From: an uncultured Verrucomicrobiota bacterium
GTDB lineage: Bacteria; Verrucomicrobiota; Verrucomicrobiia; Opitutales; Opitutaceae
NCBI GenBank assembly: GCA_903919625.1
Contig: CAIXIZ010000199.1
Span: 1 to 17,265 of the forward strand
DNA: 17,265 bases
Direction: 5' to 3'
The first letter of the stretch is position 1; each line of letters starts with the position of its first letter. Of this stretch, positions 1 through 8,025 are shown one piece after another. Position numbers and translations under genes: made by a program. The notes under the pieces were generated by a model. That model did not search any database, was not told the origin of the DNA, and saw only the letters and a list, made by a program, of their open reading frames with translations.

Positions 1-773
1 ATCGTATCGCCCATTTTGAAGGGGTCGGCGGAGCCGACATCCGCCGTCTTGATCAGCCCGGCAATTCCGGCGCACAGGCCGCAGGTGAGGTAGGCCAGGC
101 AACGGATGCGCCCGGTGGCCAGGCCCGCAAACCGGCTCGCCGTCGCGTTGTCGCCCACCGCTTCAAAAAACAAACCGGCGGCGCTGCCGCGCAGCCAGGC
201 CCAGACCACCAGATAGAGCGACGACACCAGCAGGGGGGCAAAGGGCAGTCCCGCCACATGGCCACGCCCCAAAAATTCAAATGCCGCATTGTTGACGATG
301 ACGACATTGCCCCCCGTGACGAGCTGGGCCAGCCCGCGCCCGGCCACCATCAGCGTCAGCGTCGCCACGATCGGCTGGATCCGCGCACCGGCCACCAGCA
401 GCCCGTTGACGAGTCCGCAGACCAGCGCCGCAGCCAGGGAAATCGTCACTACGAATACCGGCGAATGCCCGCCTCCGGCCAGCAGGGTCGCGGCGGTCCC
501 ACCCACGACCGCCATCACCGCACCGACGGACAAGTCGATGCCGCCCGTGGCGATCACCAACGTCATGCCCAAGGCCAGCACCAGCCCGTAGCTGCCGTTT
601 TTGAAAATATCGATGACTGGGCTGACCAGCCGGCCGTCGTGCAGGGTGACCGCGAGAAAGTTCCGGTCATGCAAATAGCCATCCGCCACATTCACCGCGA
701 ACAACAGCAACAGTCCGACCAGTGGCCAGACGGCCGGCGAACGCCGCCAGAAAGTGGGGCGCGCATTACTCAT
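1..773 (-). CDS. ytfT: Sugar ABC transporter permease, YtfT-like (partial, C-terminus beyond window)
   Basis: Inner-membrane permease of a CUT2 (ribose/galactofuranose-type) sugar importer. The frame is open from ATG at 773 to the window edge, so about 257 residues are visible of the roughly 330 usual for the family. The translation begins MSNARPTFWRR and has repeated hydrophobic helices. It carries the family stretch GMTLVIATGGIDLSVGAVMA, followed further on by IQPIVATLTLMVAGRG and GLFFEAVGDNATASRFAG. These match E. coli YtfT closely in order and spacing, by memory of that sequence. The start overlaps the end of the ATPase gene by 8 bases (ATGAGTAA), which suggests translational coupling. 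The partner permease YjfF, expected in this family, would lie beyond position 1 and cannot be seen. Substrate (galactofuranose/arabinofuranose) is inferred from homology only. Confidence 0.9.
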   Translation of the reverse strand, partial: MSNARPTFWRRSPAVWPLVGLLLLFAVNVADGYLHDRNFLAVTLHDGRLVSPVIDIFKNGSYGLVLALGMTLVIATGGIDLSVGAVMAVVGGTAATLLAGGGHSPVFVVTISLAAALVCGLVNGLLVAGARIQPIVATLTLMVAGRGLAQLVTGGNVVIVNNAAFEFLGRGHVAGLPFAPLLVSSLYLVVWAWLRGSAAGLFFEAVGDNATASRFAGLATGRIRCLAYLTCGLCAGIAGLIKTADVGSADPFKMGDT

Positions 774-2304
774 GGGGCTGGTGACCGCCGGCCATCGCCT
801 GCATGAGGCGGGGCAACCCGATCTCAGTTCCGACCAGCTCAGCGACCTTGCGCCGCTCGCGCAGCACCGTGATGCGGGAGCAGTTGCGCACGACTTCCTC
901 GATCTCCGAGGAGATGAACAGCACGGCCAGCCCGTCGGCCCGCAGCTTCGCGACGAGCTGTTCGATCTCGGCTTTCGCCCCGATGTCGATGCCCCGCGTC
1001 GGTTCGTCCAGAATGATCAAGGCCGGCTGGGTGACCAGCCACCGGGCGAGCAGCACCTTTTGCTGGTTGCCGCCGGAGAGGTTTTTGACGGGGGTCTCCG
1101 GCCCCGGCGTCTTGATGCGCAGCGCGGCAATATAGTGCGCGCACAGCCTGTCCTGTTCCGCGCCAGACAATGTCTGCCAGGCGCCGCGTTTCGCCTGCAG
1201 GGCGAGCAGGAGATTTTCGCGCACCGACAGGTTGGGCAAAATGCCCTCGGTCTTCCGATCCTCCGAACAGAAGGCCAGGCCATGGCGCACGGCGGCCCGG
1301 GGCGACCCCAGCCTGACTTCCCGGCCATCCATTTTGATCTGCCCGCTGTCGGTCGGATCGAGACCGAAAAGCAGGCGGGCGGTCTCGGTGCGGCCCGAGC
1401 CCAGCAGCCCGGCCAGGCCGGTGACTTCGCCGCGGACGAGGGTCAGATCCAGCGGGTGCAACCCGCCGCGACGGGACAGGTTGTGCGCCTCGAGCAGCGG
1501 AGCCTGGCTCCGCCCCGGCGAAGCGTCTGCCTCCGCCGTGGCAGAGGGTGGCGTTGGCGCCGTGTGCCCGGGGGTGGCGAGTTCGCGGCCGAGCATCCTG
1601 CCCACTAGCGCTAAACGGGGCATTTCGGCGGTGACGTATTCGCCCACCAGAGCGCCATTGCGCAGCACCGTCAGACGGTCGCTGACAGCATATACCTGAT
1701 CAAGAAAGTGCGTGACGAACACAATGCCCAGCCCGCGCGCGCGCAACTGCCGCATGACTTTGAACAGTTCCGCGACCTCCTGTTCGTCGAGGCTGGCCGT
1801 CGGCTCGTCGAGGATGAGGAGCTTCGCCTGCAGGTCGAGGGCCCGCGCAATGGCGACCATTTGCTGGATGGCCAACGGGAGCAATCCAAGTTCGGTGTCC
1901 ACATCACAGGATATTTCCAACCGGGCCAGTGCCTCGCGGGCATGGCGGCGCAACGCCGGCCAGTTTAGCAGGCCAAATTTTCCCGGCTGCCGGCCCAGGC
2001 CGATGTTTTCGGCCACGGAAAGCGAGGGAATGAGATTCACCTCCTGATAAACCGTGCTGATCCCGTGACGTTCGGCCTCCTTGGGCGAGGCGGGACGGAT
2101 CAGCTGGCCGGCAAATTGCATCCGGCCCGCGTCGGGCGGGTACACCCCGGTAAGGACCTTGATCAGGGTGGATTTTCCCGCGCCATTTTCCCCCAGGAGC
2201 GCATGGATTTCACCCGCCCGCACCGCAAAGTCCACCCCGTCGAGTGCGACCACTCCGGGGAATTTTTTTCCAATGCCCTGCAGCGTAAGCAACGGTTCGG
2301 TCAC
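766..2304 (-). CDS. ytfR: Sugar ABC transporter ATP-binding protein, YtfR/RbsA-like double ATPase
   Basis: Cytoplasmic ATPase energising the sugar importer, with two nucleotide-binding domains in one chain. Domain 1 has an intact Walker A (GENGAGKST) and Walker B (LLILDEPTASLD) but a degenerate signature (LPLAIQQM). Domain 2 has the degenerate Walker A of this family (GSGRTE), an intact signature (LSGGNQQK) and Walker B (LIILDEPTRGID). This asymmetry is typical of CUT2 ATPases. A low-complexity Ala/Pro/Thr linker (TPGHTAPTPPSATAEADA) joins the halves. I prefer GTG at 2304, giving MTEPLLTLQGIGKKFPG, the usual N-terminus. An upstream in-frame TTG at 2349 would add 15 residues of unfamiliar sequence. 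Neither start has a clear Shine-Dalgarno site. It lies between the binding-protein and permease genes and overlaps the latter by 8 bases. Confidence 0.93.
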   Translation of the reverse strand: MTEPLLTLQGIGKKFPGVVALDGVDFAVRAGEIHALLGENGAGKSTLIKVLTGVYPPDAGRMQFAGQLIRPASPKEAERHGISTVYQEVNLIPSLSVAENIGLGRQPGKFGLLNWPALRRHAREALARLEISCDVDTELGLLPLAIQQMVAIARALDLQAKLLILDEPTASLDEQEVAELFKVMRQLRARGLGIVFVTHFLDQVYAVSDRLTVLRNGALVGEYVTAEMPRLALVGRMLGRELATPGHTAPTPPSATAEADASPGRSQAPLLEAHNLSRRGGLHPLDLTLVRGEVTGLAGLLGSGRTETARLLFGLDPTDSGQIKMDGREVRLGSPRAAVRHGLAFCSEDRKTEGILPNLSVRENLLLALQAKRGAWQTLSGAEQDRLCAHYIAALRIKTPGPETPVKNLSGGNQQKVLLARWLVTQPALIILDEPTRGIDIGAKAEIEQLVAKLRADGLAVLFISSEIEEVVRNCSRITVLRERRKVAELVGTEIGLPRLMQAMAGGHQPHE

Positions 2305-2396
2305 AACAGTGCGTCGGAATGGTCCGGAAGGGAGGTGGCTTGACTTCAAACCGCGGCGAATAATGCAAGGGCGTCAGGCGCAACGCTCCGCCCGCC

Positions 2397-3350
2397 TCAA
2401 TATTGGCGGGTGGACACCGCGGCTTTGGCATTGGTGGCGTCGAACAGCTCATCCTTGTTATAGCTGATGCGCGGGACCGGCTGCCCGGCCACCACCTTTT
2501 GGACGGCATCATACACCACCGGACCGGCCAGCGGATTGCACTCCACCACACAGTTGATTTTTCCGTCCACGATGGCCTGCACGGCTTCCTTCAGCCCATC
2601 AATCGAGACCACCAGCACATCCTTGCCGGGTTTGAGCCCCGCATCCTCGATGGCCTGGATGGCGCCGAGGGCCATGTCATCGTTGTGCGCATAGACGATG
2701 TCGAAATCGCCTTTCTTATATTTCTTCAGGAAAGCTTCCATCACCTGTTTGCCGTTGTCCCGGCGGAAATCACCGCTTTGGGAATCGATGATTTTGAGAC
2801 CGGTGGTGGCAATGGCGTTGGCGAAGGCACTATGCCGGTCGTTGGCCGGGGCGGAGCCGGGCGTGCCTTGCAGTTCGAGGATGCGCCCTTTGCCGCCGGT
2901 CTGCTTCACCAGCCAGTCGGCGACCAGCTTGCCCTCCGTCTTGAAATCGGAGCCGACAAAACAGGCGTAAAGGGAATCGTCGTCCACCTTGACGGTGCGG
3001 TCGGAGATGATCACCGGAATTTTGGCATCGCGGGCCTCCTTCAGCACCGGACCCCAGCCGGTTTCCACGACCGGGGCGATGACAATGGCGTCGACGTGCT
3101 GGGCGATGAAGTTTTTGACGGCGCTGAGCTGGTTCTCCTGTTTGCCCTGTCCGTCGGAGAATTTGAGGGTAATTCCGCGTTTGGCCGCCTCATCCTTCAT
3201 GGATTTCGTGTTGGCCGTGCGCCACGCGCTCTCGGCGCCGGTCTGGGCGAAGCCGACAATGAGCGGTTGGCCGGCCGCCACCGCGGTGCCAGTGAGGGCA
3301 AACCCCATGGCAAAGGAATAAAGGAGGAACAGTGCAGTGATGCGTTTCAT
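2397..3350 (-). CDS. ytfQ: Periplasmic sugar-binding protein, YtfQ-like
   Basis: Periplasmic binding protein (type 1 fold) that would deliver sugar to the YtfR/YtfT-like importer. From ATG at 3350 the protein is 317 residues and opens with a classical signal peptide: MKRI, a hydrophobic core, then a probable cleavage after AVAA. Stretches such as DGQGKQENQLSAVKNFIAQ, VDAIVIAPVVETGW, DSQSGDFRR and VYAHNDDMALGAIQAIEDAG correspond to E. coli YtfQ (galactofuranose binding) in order and spacing. A longer frame begins at 3410, but it would overlap the preceding isomerase gene by 46 bases and place 20 polar residues before the signal peptide, so it is rejected. The gap to the isomerase stop is 14 bases. 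No LacI/AraC-type regulator is adjacent. The exact ligand cannot be told from sequence. Confidence 0.93.
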   Translation of the reverse strand: MKRITALFLLYSFAMGFALTGTAVAAGQPLIVGFAQTGAESAWRTANTKSMKDEAAKRGITLKFSDGQGKQENQLSAVKNFIAQHVDAIVIAPVVETGWGPVLKEARDAKIPVIISDRTVKVDDDSLYACFVGSDFKTEGKLVADWLVKQTGGKGRILELQGTPGSAPANDRHSAFANAIATTGLKIIDSQSGDFRRDNGKQVMEAFLKKYKKGDFDIVYAHNDDMALGAIQAIEDAGLKPGKDVLVVSIDGLKEAVQAIVDGKINCVVECNPLAGPVVYDAVQKVVAGQPVPRISYNKDELFDATNAKAAVSTRQY

Positions 3351-3364
3351 GGTGGGTGATGGGG

Positions 3365-4360
3365 TCAGTAAATGATGATGTACGCGTTGGCGCGAAGCCG
3401 CTTGACCCATTGGGCCTCGGCCTCACGGGCGCTTTGCTCGGCGAGGATGTTTTCAATCTCCCCGTTCACCTCCGCCAGCGGTGCGATGCCGGCGAGCTTG
3501 TGGTCTTCGGCGAAGAGGAGGTAGCAGCCGCTGGTGGTGACAATGGGGTCGCTGGTGTGGCCTTTCTCAAGCTTGAAGAGCGGATCCCCAAATTCTGGCT
3601 TGAGGTCGGTTCGTTTCTGCCAGCCCCAGTCGCCGCCTTTGGCCTTTTTGTTGTCCTCACTTGCCTCGCGGGCGAGGGTCTCGAACTTCTCCCCGGCCTG
3701 CAGGCGGGTCAGCACCGGCTGGGCACGGGCCAGCAGCCGGGCGTCGGTCTCGCCTTCCCCGCGATTGAACGAAATGAGCCGCATATGGACCGCCTCGTCG
3801 CGGAAGAATCTTTTGGAGTTTTCGGCATAGTAGGCCTCGACCCGCGCCGGACTGACGACGCTCATGCTTTTGCGCAGCTGACCGCGCATATAGTTGTAAA
3901 TGATTTCCTCCTCGATCTTCTTCCGATGATCGATCATATTGAGCCCCTTGTTCCGCAGCGCCTTGAGAAACAGGGCGCGGTCGCCATTGTAGGGGTCGCC
4001 CAGCAGTTCTTCCGCCACGGCATTGTCGATCAGGCTGGTCGGCACATGACGTTTGCCATCCTTGTTAAATTCTTTTACCGCGAGCACGCGGTTGATCATG
4101 TCGTCCAAGATCTCAGAGCGCAGGGCCGCCATCATCTCGTCAAACTCCTGCTGGCTGTGCGCCCGGGCCTGCAGCGCCCGTTGCCGGGGATAAATTTCCC
4201 ACCGCAGATCTTCAATGGTGATGATTTGATCCTCCACCCGGGCGGCGATGGCGTCCCCGTCAAATACCGGAGTGGATCCGGCGTCGGCGGACTGGGCGGC
4301 CAGCGGAATCACCCCGGCGGCAGCGAAGATCAAATAAAGACAAAGGCGGCGGTGCGTCAT
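3365..4360 (-). CDS. Periplasmic peptidyl-prolyl isomerase, SurA/PpiC (parvulin) type
   Basis: Likely a secreted chaperone/prolyl isomerase helping outer-membrane or periplasmic proteins fold. The ATG at 4360 overlaps the mfd stop as ATGA and directly precedes a signal peptide (MTHRRLCLYLIFAAAGVIPLAAQS), which fixes the start; the frame extends to 4495 but that part lies inside mfd. The mature protein is about 310 residues. An N-terminal SurA-like helical region (DQIITIEDLRWEIYPRQ, then EILDDMINRVLAVKEF) is followed by one parvulin domain at roughly residues 180-290. That domain contains AVHMRLISFNRGEG, KFETLAREASED, KGGDWGWQ and GHTSDPIVTTSGCYLLFAED. E. coli SurA has two parvulin domains, so this single-domain form is nearer to short SurA-like or PrsA/PpiC proteins. 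Co-translation with mfd is suggested by the overlap, though no functional link to repair is obvious. Confidence 0.88.
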   Translation of the reverse strand: MTHRRLCLYLIFAAAGVIPLAAQSADAGSTPVFDGDAIAARVEDQIITIEDLRWEIYPRQRALQARAHSQQEFDEMMAALRSEILDDMINRVLAVKEFNKDGKRHVPTSLIDNAVAEELLGDPYNGDRALFLKALRNKGLNMIDHRKKIEEEIIYNYMRGQLRKSMSVVSPARVEAYYAENSKRFFRDEAVHMRLISFNRGEGETDARLLARAQPVLTRLQAGEKFETLAREASEDNKKAKGGDWGWQKRTDLKPEFGDPLFKLEKGHTSDPIVTTSGCYLLFAEDHKLAGIAPLAEVNGEIENILAEQSAREAEAQWVKRLRANAYIIIY

Positions 4361-7300
4361 GCGGAAGGGGCGGGCAAGTGTTTCAAAAAGGTGATAATTT
4401 CCGCCAACCGTAGAAGCGGGCGGGCGGCGGTCAACCTCGGAAACCGGGCGCCATACTGCACCCAGTTGTCGCGCTGCCCGCCCGCCCGCCGGCATTTCAG
4501 ACGGCCGGCGTCGGTTTCGACGGAGATCAGCCCCTTTTGTTCCGCGCGCAGCCGAATTTCGGTGATCAGCAGCAATGCCCGCACTTCATCGCCGAATGCG
4601 CCGAAACGATCGCGCAGGTCGTGTTCAATCTGACGCAGCCCATCCACGGATCCCACCAGGGCGAGCCGGCGGTAAAAATCGAGGCGCAGCCGGGTTTCGG
4701 CCAGCCAGGCGGGCGGCAGGCGCGCCGCGATGGCCCCCCCGTCGCCCGCGCCACCGGCCAGCTGCTCCGCGTCGCGCAAGGCGGTGTAACTGTCCTCATG
4801 CCGTCCCCGTCCCGCTGCCGCACCGCCTTCCCCCAGCTGGACGAAATCGAGCTTCACACTCGCCCGGATCGTGGCGGCATTTGCATCCCCTTTGAGCCGG
4901 GCGACTGATTGCCGGAGCAGCTGGCAATAAAGCTCAAACCCCACGCCGACAATGTGGCCGCTTTGCTCCGGGCCGAGCAGATTGCCCGCTCCGCGCAGCT
5001 CGAGGTCACGCATGGCAATGCGGAAACCCGCCCCGGGTTGCGTATACGTCCGTAACGCACTGAAGCGTTCCCGGGCGGCGGAGAGCAACGGCGTCTGCCG
5101 GTGGAGCAGCAAGTAGGCATAGGCCTGGTGTTTGAACCGTCCGACCCGCCCGCGCAGCTGATAGAGCTGCGCGAGACCAAAACGGTCCGCCCCCTCGATG
5201 ATGAGGGTGTTGCAGTTTGGAATGTCGAGGCCGCTTTCGATGATGGTGGTGCAGACGAGCACCTGGGACTGCCCGGCCACAAACTCCGTCATCACCTGCT
5301 CGAGCTCGGCCGCGGCCATCTGACCGTGACCGACGGCGATGCGGACGCCCGGCAGCAGCTCGCGGAGCCGGGCGGCGACGCCGGCGATGCTTGCCACCCG
5401 GTTGTGCAGGTAAAACACCTGGCCGCCGCGGCGCAGCTCATGCCGGACGGCATCCACGACGACGGCCTCGTCATAGGTTTTGACGATGGTCTGGATGGGA
5501 TGGCGGTTGGCGGGCGGCGTTTCGATGACACTGAGGTCCCGTGCTCCGGTGAGGGCAAAATAGAGGGTGCGGGGGATGGGGGTCGCACTCATCGACAGCA
5601 CATCCACGGATGCACGCAGTTGCTTCAACGCCTCCTTGTGGCGGACGCCAAAGCGCTGTTCCTCATCCACGATCACGAGGCCAAGCTCGCGGAATGTGAC
5701 GTCGTGCTGGAGCAGCCGGTGGGTGCCGATCAGTATGTCCACCTGGCCGGCGCCCGTGGCGGCCAGGATTTTTTTCTGCTCCGCCGGGGTGCGGAAGCGG
5801 CTGAGCAGTTCGACCACCAGCGGATAGCCGGCCATGCGTTCCCGGAAGGTGTTCAGATGCTGCTGGGCCAGCACGGTGGTCGGCACCAGCAGGGCAACCT
5901 GCCGGCCGGCCTGGGCGACCTTGAAAGCGGCCCGGATGGCCACCTCGGTTTTCCCAAAGCCCACGTCGCCGCAAATGAGCCGGTCCATCGGCCGCGATCG
6001 TTCGAGGTCGGCCTTGGTCTCGGCAATGGCGCGGAGCTGGTCGGGCGTCTCAGCAAAGGGAAAGGCGGCTTCAAATTCGTGCTGCCATTCCTGGTCGGGC
6101 GGAAGGGCGTGCCCCGGCTGCGCCTCCCGGGCGGCCTGCACGCGCAGGAGCTCGGCGGCGAGATCCAGGGTGGCCCGTTCGGCGGCGGCGCGGACTTTTT
6201 CCCACCGGCCGGAGCCGATGCGCCCAAGCTGCGGCCGGATCCGGCCCAGGCCGACGTAACGCGACACCAGGTGTGATTCGGTCAGCGGGACATGCAGGGT
6301 CACGCCGTCGTCGAATTCCAACGAGATGACCTCGCGCGGGCCGTCGGTGGCATCGAGTTTCGTGAGCCCGCGAAAGTGCGCGACCCCATGCTGGAGATGC
6401 ACGACATAATCTCCTTCCGCCAGTTCGGAAAAATCGAGGAGCTGGTCCACCTGGGCCCGCGGGGCGGCGGCCACCGCCCGCGGGGCGGCGGCGCGTCGCG
6501 GCCGGGTGCGGCCAAAGATTTCCGTCTCCGTGACCACGACAAGACCGGTGGGTGCCGTCCTTGACCCAGGGGCGTTTTTTTTGGGGGAGCGTCTGACGGA
6601 TTGGGCGGGTCCGCCCCCCATGGCCGGCCAGCCGGAGGAGTCACCGGGCGGGAACCTGAGTTTAAAGCCCTCGTTCAGGGTGCCGCGTAGATAATGCAGG
6701 CGCAGGTCCTTTGACGACTGACTGGCGGCGAGAATTTCTTTCGCCCGCTGCGCCTCGCCATCCCGTGCCGTCACCATGATGATGGCGTACCCGGCCCGGT
6801 TCCAGGCCGCCAGCTGCTGTAAAAACTCCCGGCGGGCATCTTCCTCAAATTGCAGCCTTTCCTGTGCGATCAGCGCATCCTTGGGATAACGGCGATGGTG
6901 CCCCAGGCTCTCGGTGTCCCAGGTTTTCGCCTCCACGTCAGCACCGGCGAACCGCGGGGCCGCTTCGTCCAGTTCACCCAGGCCAATCACCGCCGCACAG
7001 CGCTGCCGCAGCCGATCCCATCCTTCCATTCCGTCGGTGGGCGGCCCGAATTCCTCCATCAGCGCCGCGGGTTCGATCAGCACGAGACGGGTGTCGGCCG
7101 GCAGATAATCGGCCAGCCCGGCCGCCGCAGTCGCAAGCCGGATGCGGGGCGACGCTGCCAGCATGATTCGTTCCACGGAGGCACCCGAACGTTGGGTGAC
7201 CGGATCGAAGAGACGGATGTCCTCGATGGTGTCTCCAAAAAAATCGAGCCGATACGGCTGGATGGCGGTCACCGGATAAACATCTATGATGCCTCCCCGG

Positions 7301-7869
7301 ATGGAGTAGTGGCCGGGCGACTCACAGACGGCCTCGGCGTCATAATCCAGCGCCCGCAGCTGCTCCAGCAATCCGGCAAACGGCTGCACCTGACCGCGCG
7401 CCAATGTCAGCTCAGCCTTGGCGGCGGCGGCCGGGGCCGGCACCGGTTGGAGCAATGCGGCCGGAGTCGTCACGATCAGCAGGGCGTGGGGCGGACCTGC
7501 CCGCAGAGCTGATGCCTCGGTCGGGCGATCCATGCTCCCGATGCCTGGCTTCGCGGGATCCGTCATGGCCGACCGGAGCCGGGCCAAAACTGTCATGCGG
7601 GCGGCCGAGGCGGCGAATGCCTCGCGCATGTCGCGGCTGTCGGCCAGCGATTCGGGAAAGACCTGTGTCTCCGGCACCGCCGGACCCGATTGGGTTCCGG
7701 CGAAAAGCATGATATCCTCGGCCAGTTGCTCGGCGGCCGGCGCGTCTTCGGCCACGACCAGCCAAACGGAAGAAGCCGACCCCGCCAGCAGGCTGGCGAT
7801 TACCGCTCCACGCGCCGGTGGACAGATGCCGGTGTGCCGGTGATAATGGGTGCTGGTCGTTTCCGCCAT
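4357..7869 (-). CDS. mfd: Transcription-repair coupling factor Mfd
   Basis: Cytoplasmic DNA translocase that removes RNA polymerase stalled at lesions and recruits UvrA; 1170 residues, close to the usual ~1150. Domains in order: a UvrB-like N-terminal module (residues ~20-400, with YSIRGGIIDVYP at 188-199); the RNA-polymerase-interacting module (~480-560, EGDYVVHLQHGVAHFRG); then a RecG-like motor. The motor shows Walker A GDVGFGKTE (634-642), VDEEQRFG (734-741), SATPIPRTL (761-769), TTIIESGLDIPN (874-885) and RGRVGR (906-911). A C-terminal regulatory domain follows (~1055-1170). Two stretches look extra compared with typical Mfd: about 34 residues (406-439) between the UvrB module and VVVTETEIFG, and about 30 Ala/Gly-rich residues near 1016-1048. 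It heads the minus-strand gene run and overlaps the isomerase gene by four bases. No strong Shine-Dalgarno precedes the ATG. Confidence 0.97.
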   Translation of the reverse strand: MAETTSTHYHRHTGICPPARGAVIASLLAGSASSVWLVVAEDAPAAEQLAEDIMLFAGTQSGPAVPETQVFPESLADSRDMREAFAASAARMTVLARLRSAMTDPAKPGIGSMDRPTEASALRAGPPHALLIVTTPAALLQPVPAPAAAAKAELTLARGQVQPFAGLLEQLRALDYDAEAVCESPGHYSIRGGIIDVYPVTAIQPYRLDFFGDTIEDIRLFDPVTQRSGASVERIMLAASPRIRLATAAAGLADYLPADTRLVLIEPAALMEEFGPPTDGMEGWDRLRQRCAAVIGLGELDEAAPRFAGADVEAKTWDTESLGHHRRYPKDALIAQERLQFEEDARREFLQQLAAWNRAGYAIIMVTARDGEAQRAKEILAASQSSKDLRLHYLRGTLNEGFKLRFPPGDSSGWPAMGGGPAQSVRRSPKKNAPGSRTAPTGLVVVTETEIFGRTRPRRAAAPRAVAAAPRAQVDQLLDFSELAEGDYVVHLQHGVAHFRGLTKLDATDGPREVISLEFDDGVTLHVPLTESHLVSRYVGLGRIRPQLGRIGSGRWEKVRAAAERATLDLAAELLRVQAAREAQPGHALPPDQEWQHEFEAAFPFAETPDQLRAIAETKADLERSRPMDRLICGDVGFGKTEVAIRAAFKVAQAGRQVALLVPTTVLAQQHLNTFRERMAGYPLVVELLSRFRTPAEQKKILAATGAGQVDILIGTHRLLQHDVTFRELGLVIVDEEQRFGVRHKEALKQLRASVDVLSMSATPIPRTLYFALTGARDLSVIETPPANRHPIQTIVKTYDEAVVVDAVRHELRRGGQVFYLHNRVASIAGVAARLRELLPGVRIAVGHGQMAAAELEQVMTEFVAGQSQVLVCTTIIESGLDIPNCNTLIIEGADRFGLAQLYQLRGRVGRFKHQAYAYLLLHRQTPLLSAARERFSALRTYTQPGAGFRIAMRDLELRGAGNLLGPEQSGHIVGVGFELYCQLLRQSVARLKGDANAATIRASVKLDFVQLGEGGAAAGRGRHEDSYTALRDAEQLAGGAGDGGAIAARLPPAWLAETRLRLDFYRRLALVGSVDGLRQIEHDLRDRFGAFGDEVRALLLITEIRLRAEQKGLISVETDAGRLKCRRAGGQRDNWVQYGARFPRLTAARPLLRLAEIITFLKHLPAPSA
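6553..6654 (-). repeat. Possible in-frame palindromic insertion element within mfd
   Basis: These bases encode Mfd residues about 406-439, which interrupt what is normally a continuous join between GFKL and GLVVVTETEIFG. The DNA differs from its surroundings: it holds a 6-bp inverted repeat GGGCGGGTCCGCCC (6603-6616), an adjoining perfect 10-base palindrome TGGCCGGCCA (6621-6630), a run of eight T on the plus strand (6575-6582) and a second complementary pair GGGGCG/CGCCCC (6569-6574 with 6613-6618 or nearby). The encoded peptide is Gly/Pro/Arg/Lys-rich and looks disordered. This is the pattern expected of a small palindromic element inserted in frame, but only one copy lies in this window, so repetition in the genome is not shown. 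Confidence 0.4.
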
Positions 7870-8025
7870 TCTGATCCGGAATCAGGTAGCTGTCGTGAGC
7901 AAAAGGGCAAACTTGCATTCATGGGCGGATTCTTGGCCGATGATCTGCTGGGCTGGGTAAAAAAAATAGTCATAAAGCGGTTGCATTTTCCGGAAAGTTT
8001 CCGCCAATAACGTTTCAACCTTCTT
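7870..8025. promoter_or_regulatory. Divergent intergenic region between mfd and the cytochrome cluster
   Basis: This 156-base gap must carry the promoters for the minus-strand mfd run and for the plus-strand redox cluster, because both begin here and no other gene separates them. It is AT-richer than the coding DNA, with a run of eight A at 7959-7966. A 10-base palindrome TTTCCGGAAA lies at 7987-7996, about 30 bases before the cytochrome start. A small hairpin with CTGAT/ATCAG arms overlaps the mfd translation start (7871-7885). No convincing -35/-10 pair was found on either strand, so the promoters are placed here by position only. Confidence 0.45.

Noticed and set aside
754..1608. Plus-strand open frame of 284 codons
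   Set aside because: Antisense to the ATPase gene, where both ATPase domains are well conserved.
2403..3359. Plus-strand open frame of 318 codons
   Set aside because: Antisense shadow of the YtfQ-like binding protein; no signal peptide or domain.
3356..4633. Plus-strand open frame of 425 codons
   Set aside because: Antisense to the isomerase and the end of mfd; both have clear family motifs in the minus frames.
5101..6276. Plus-strand open frame of 391 codons
   Set aside because: Lies wholly opposite mfd, whose motor motifs are unmistakable here; the translation has no recognisable domain and reflects high GC content.
7981..8010. Promoter TTGCAT / CAATAA before the tetrahaem gene
   Set aside because: Both boxes match consensus poorly and the 18-base spacing alone is not enough to support a call.
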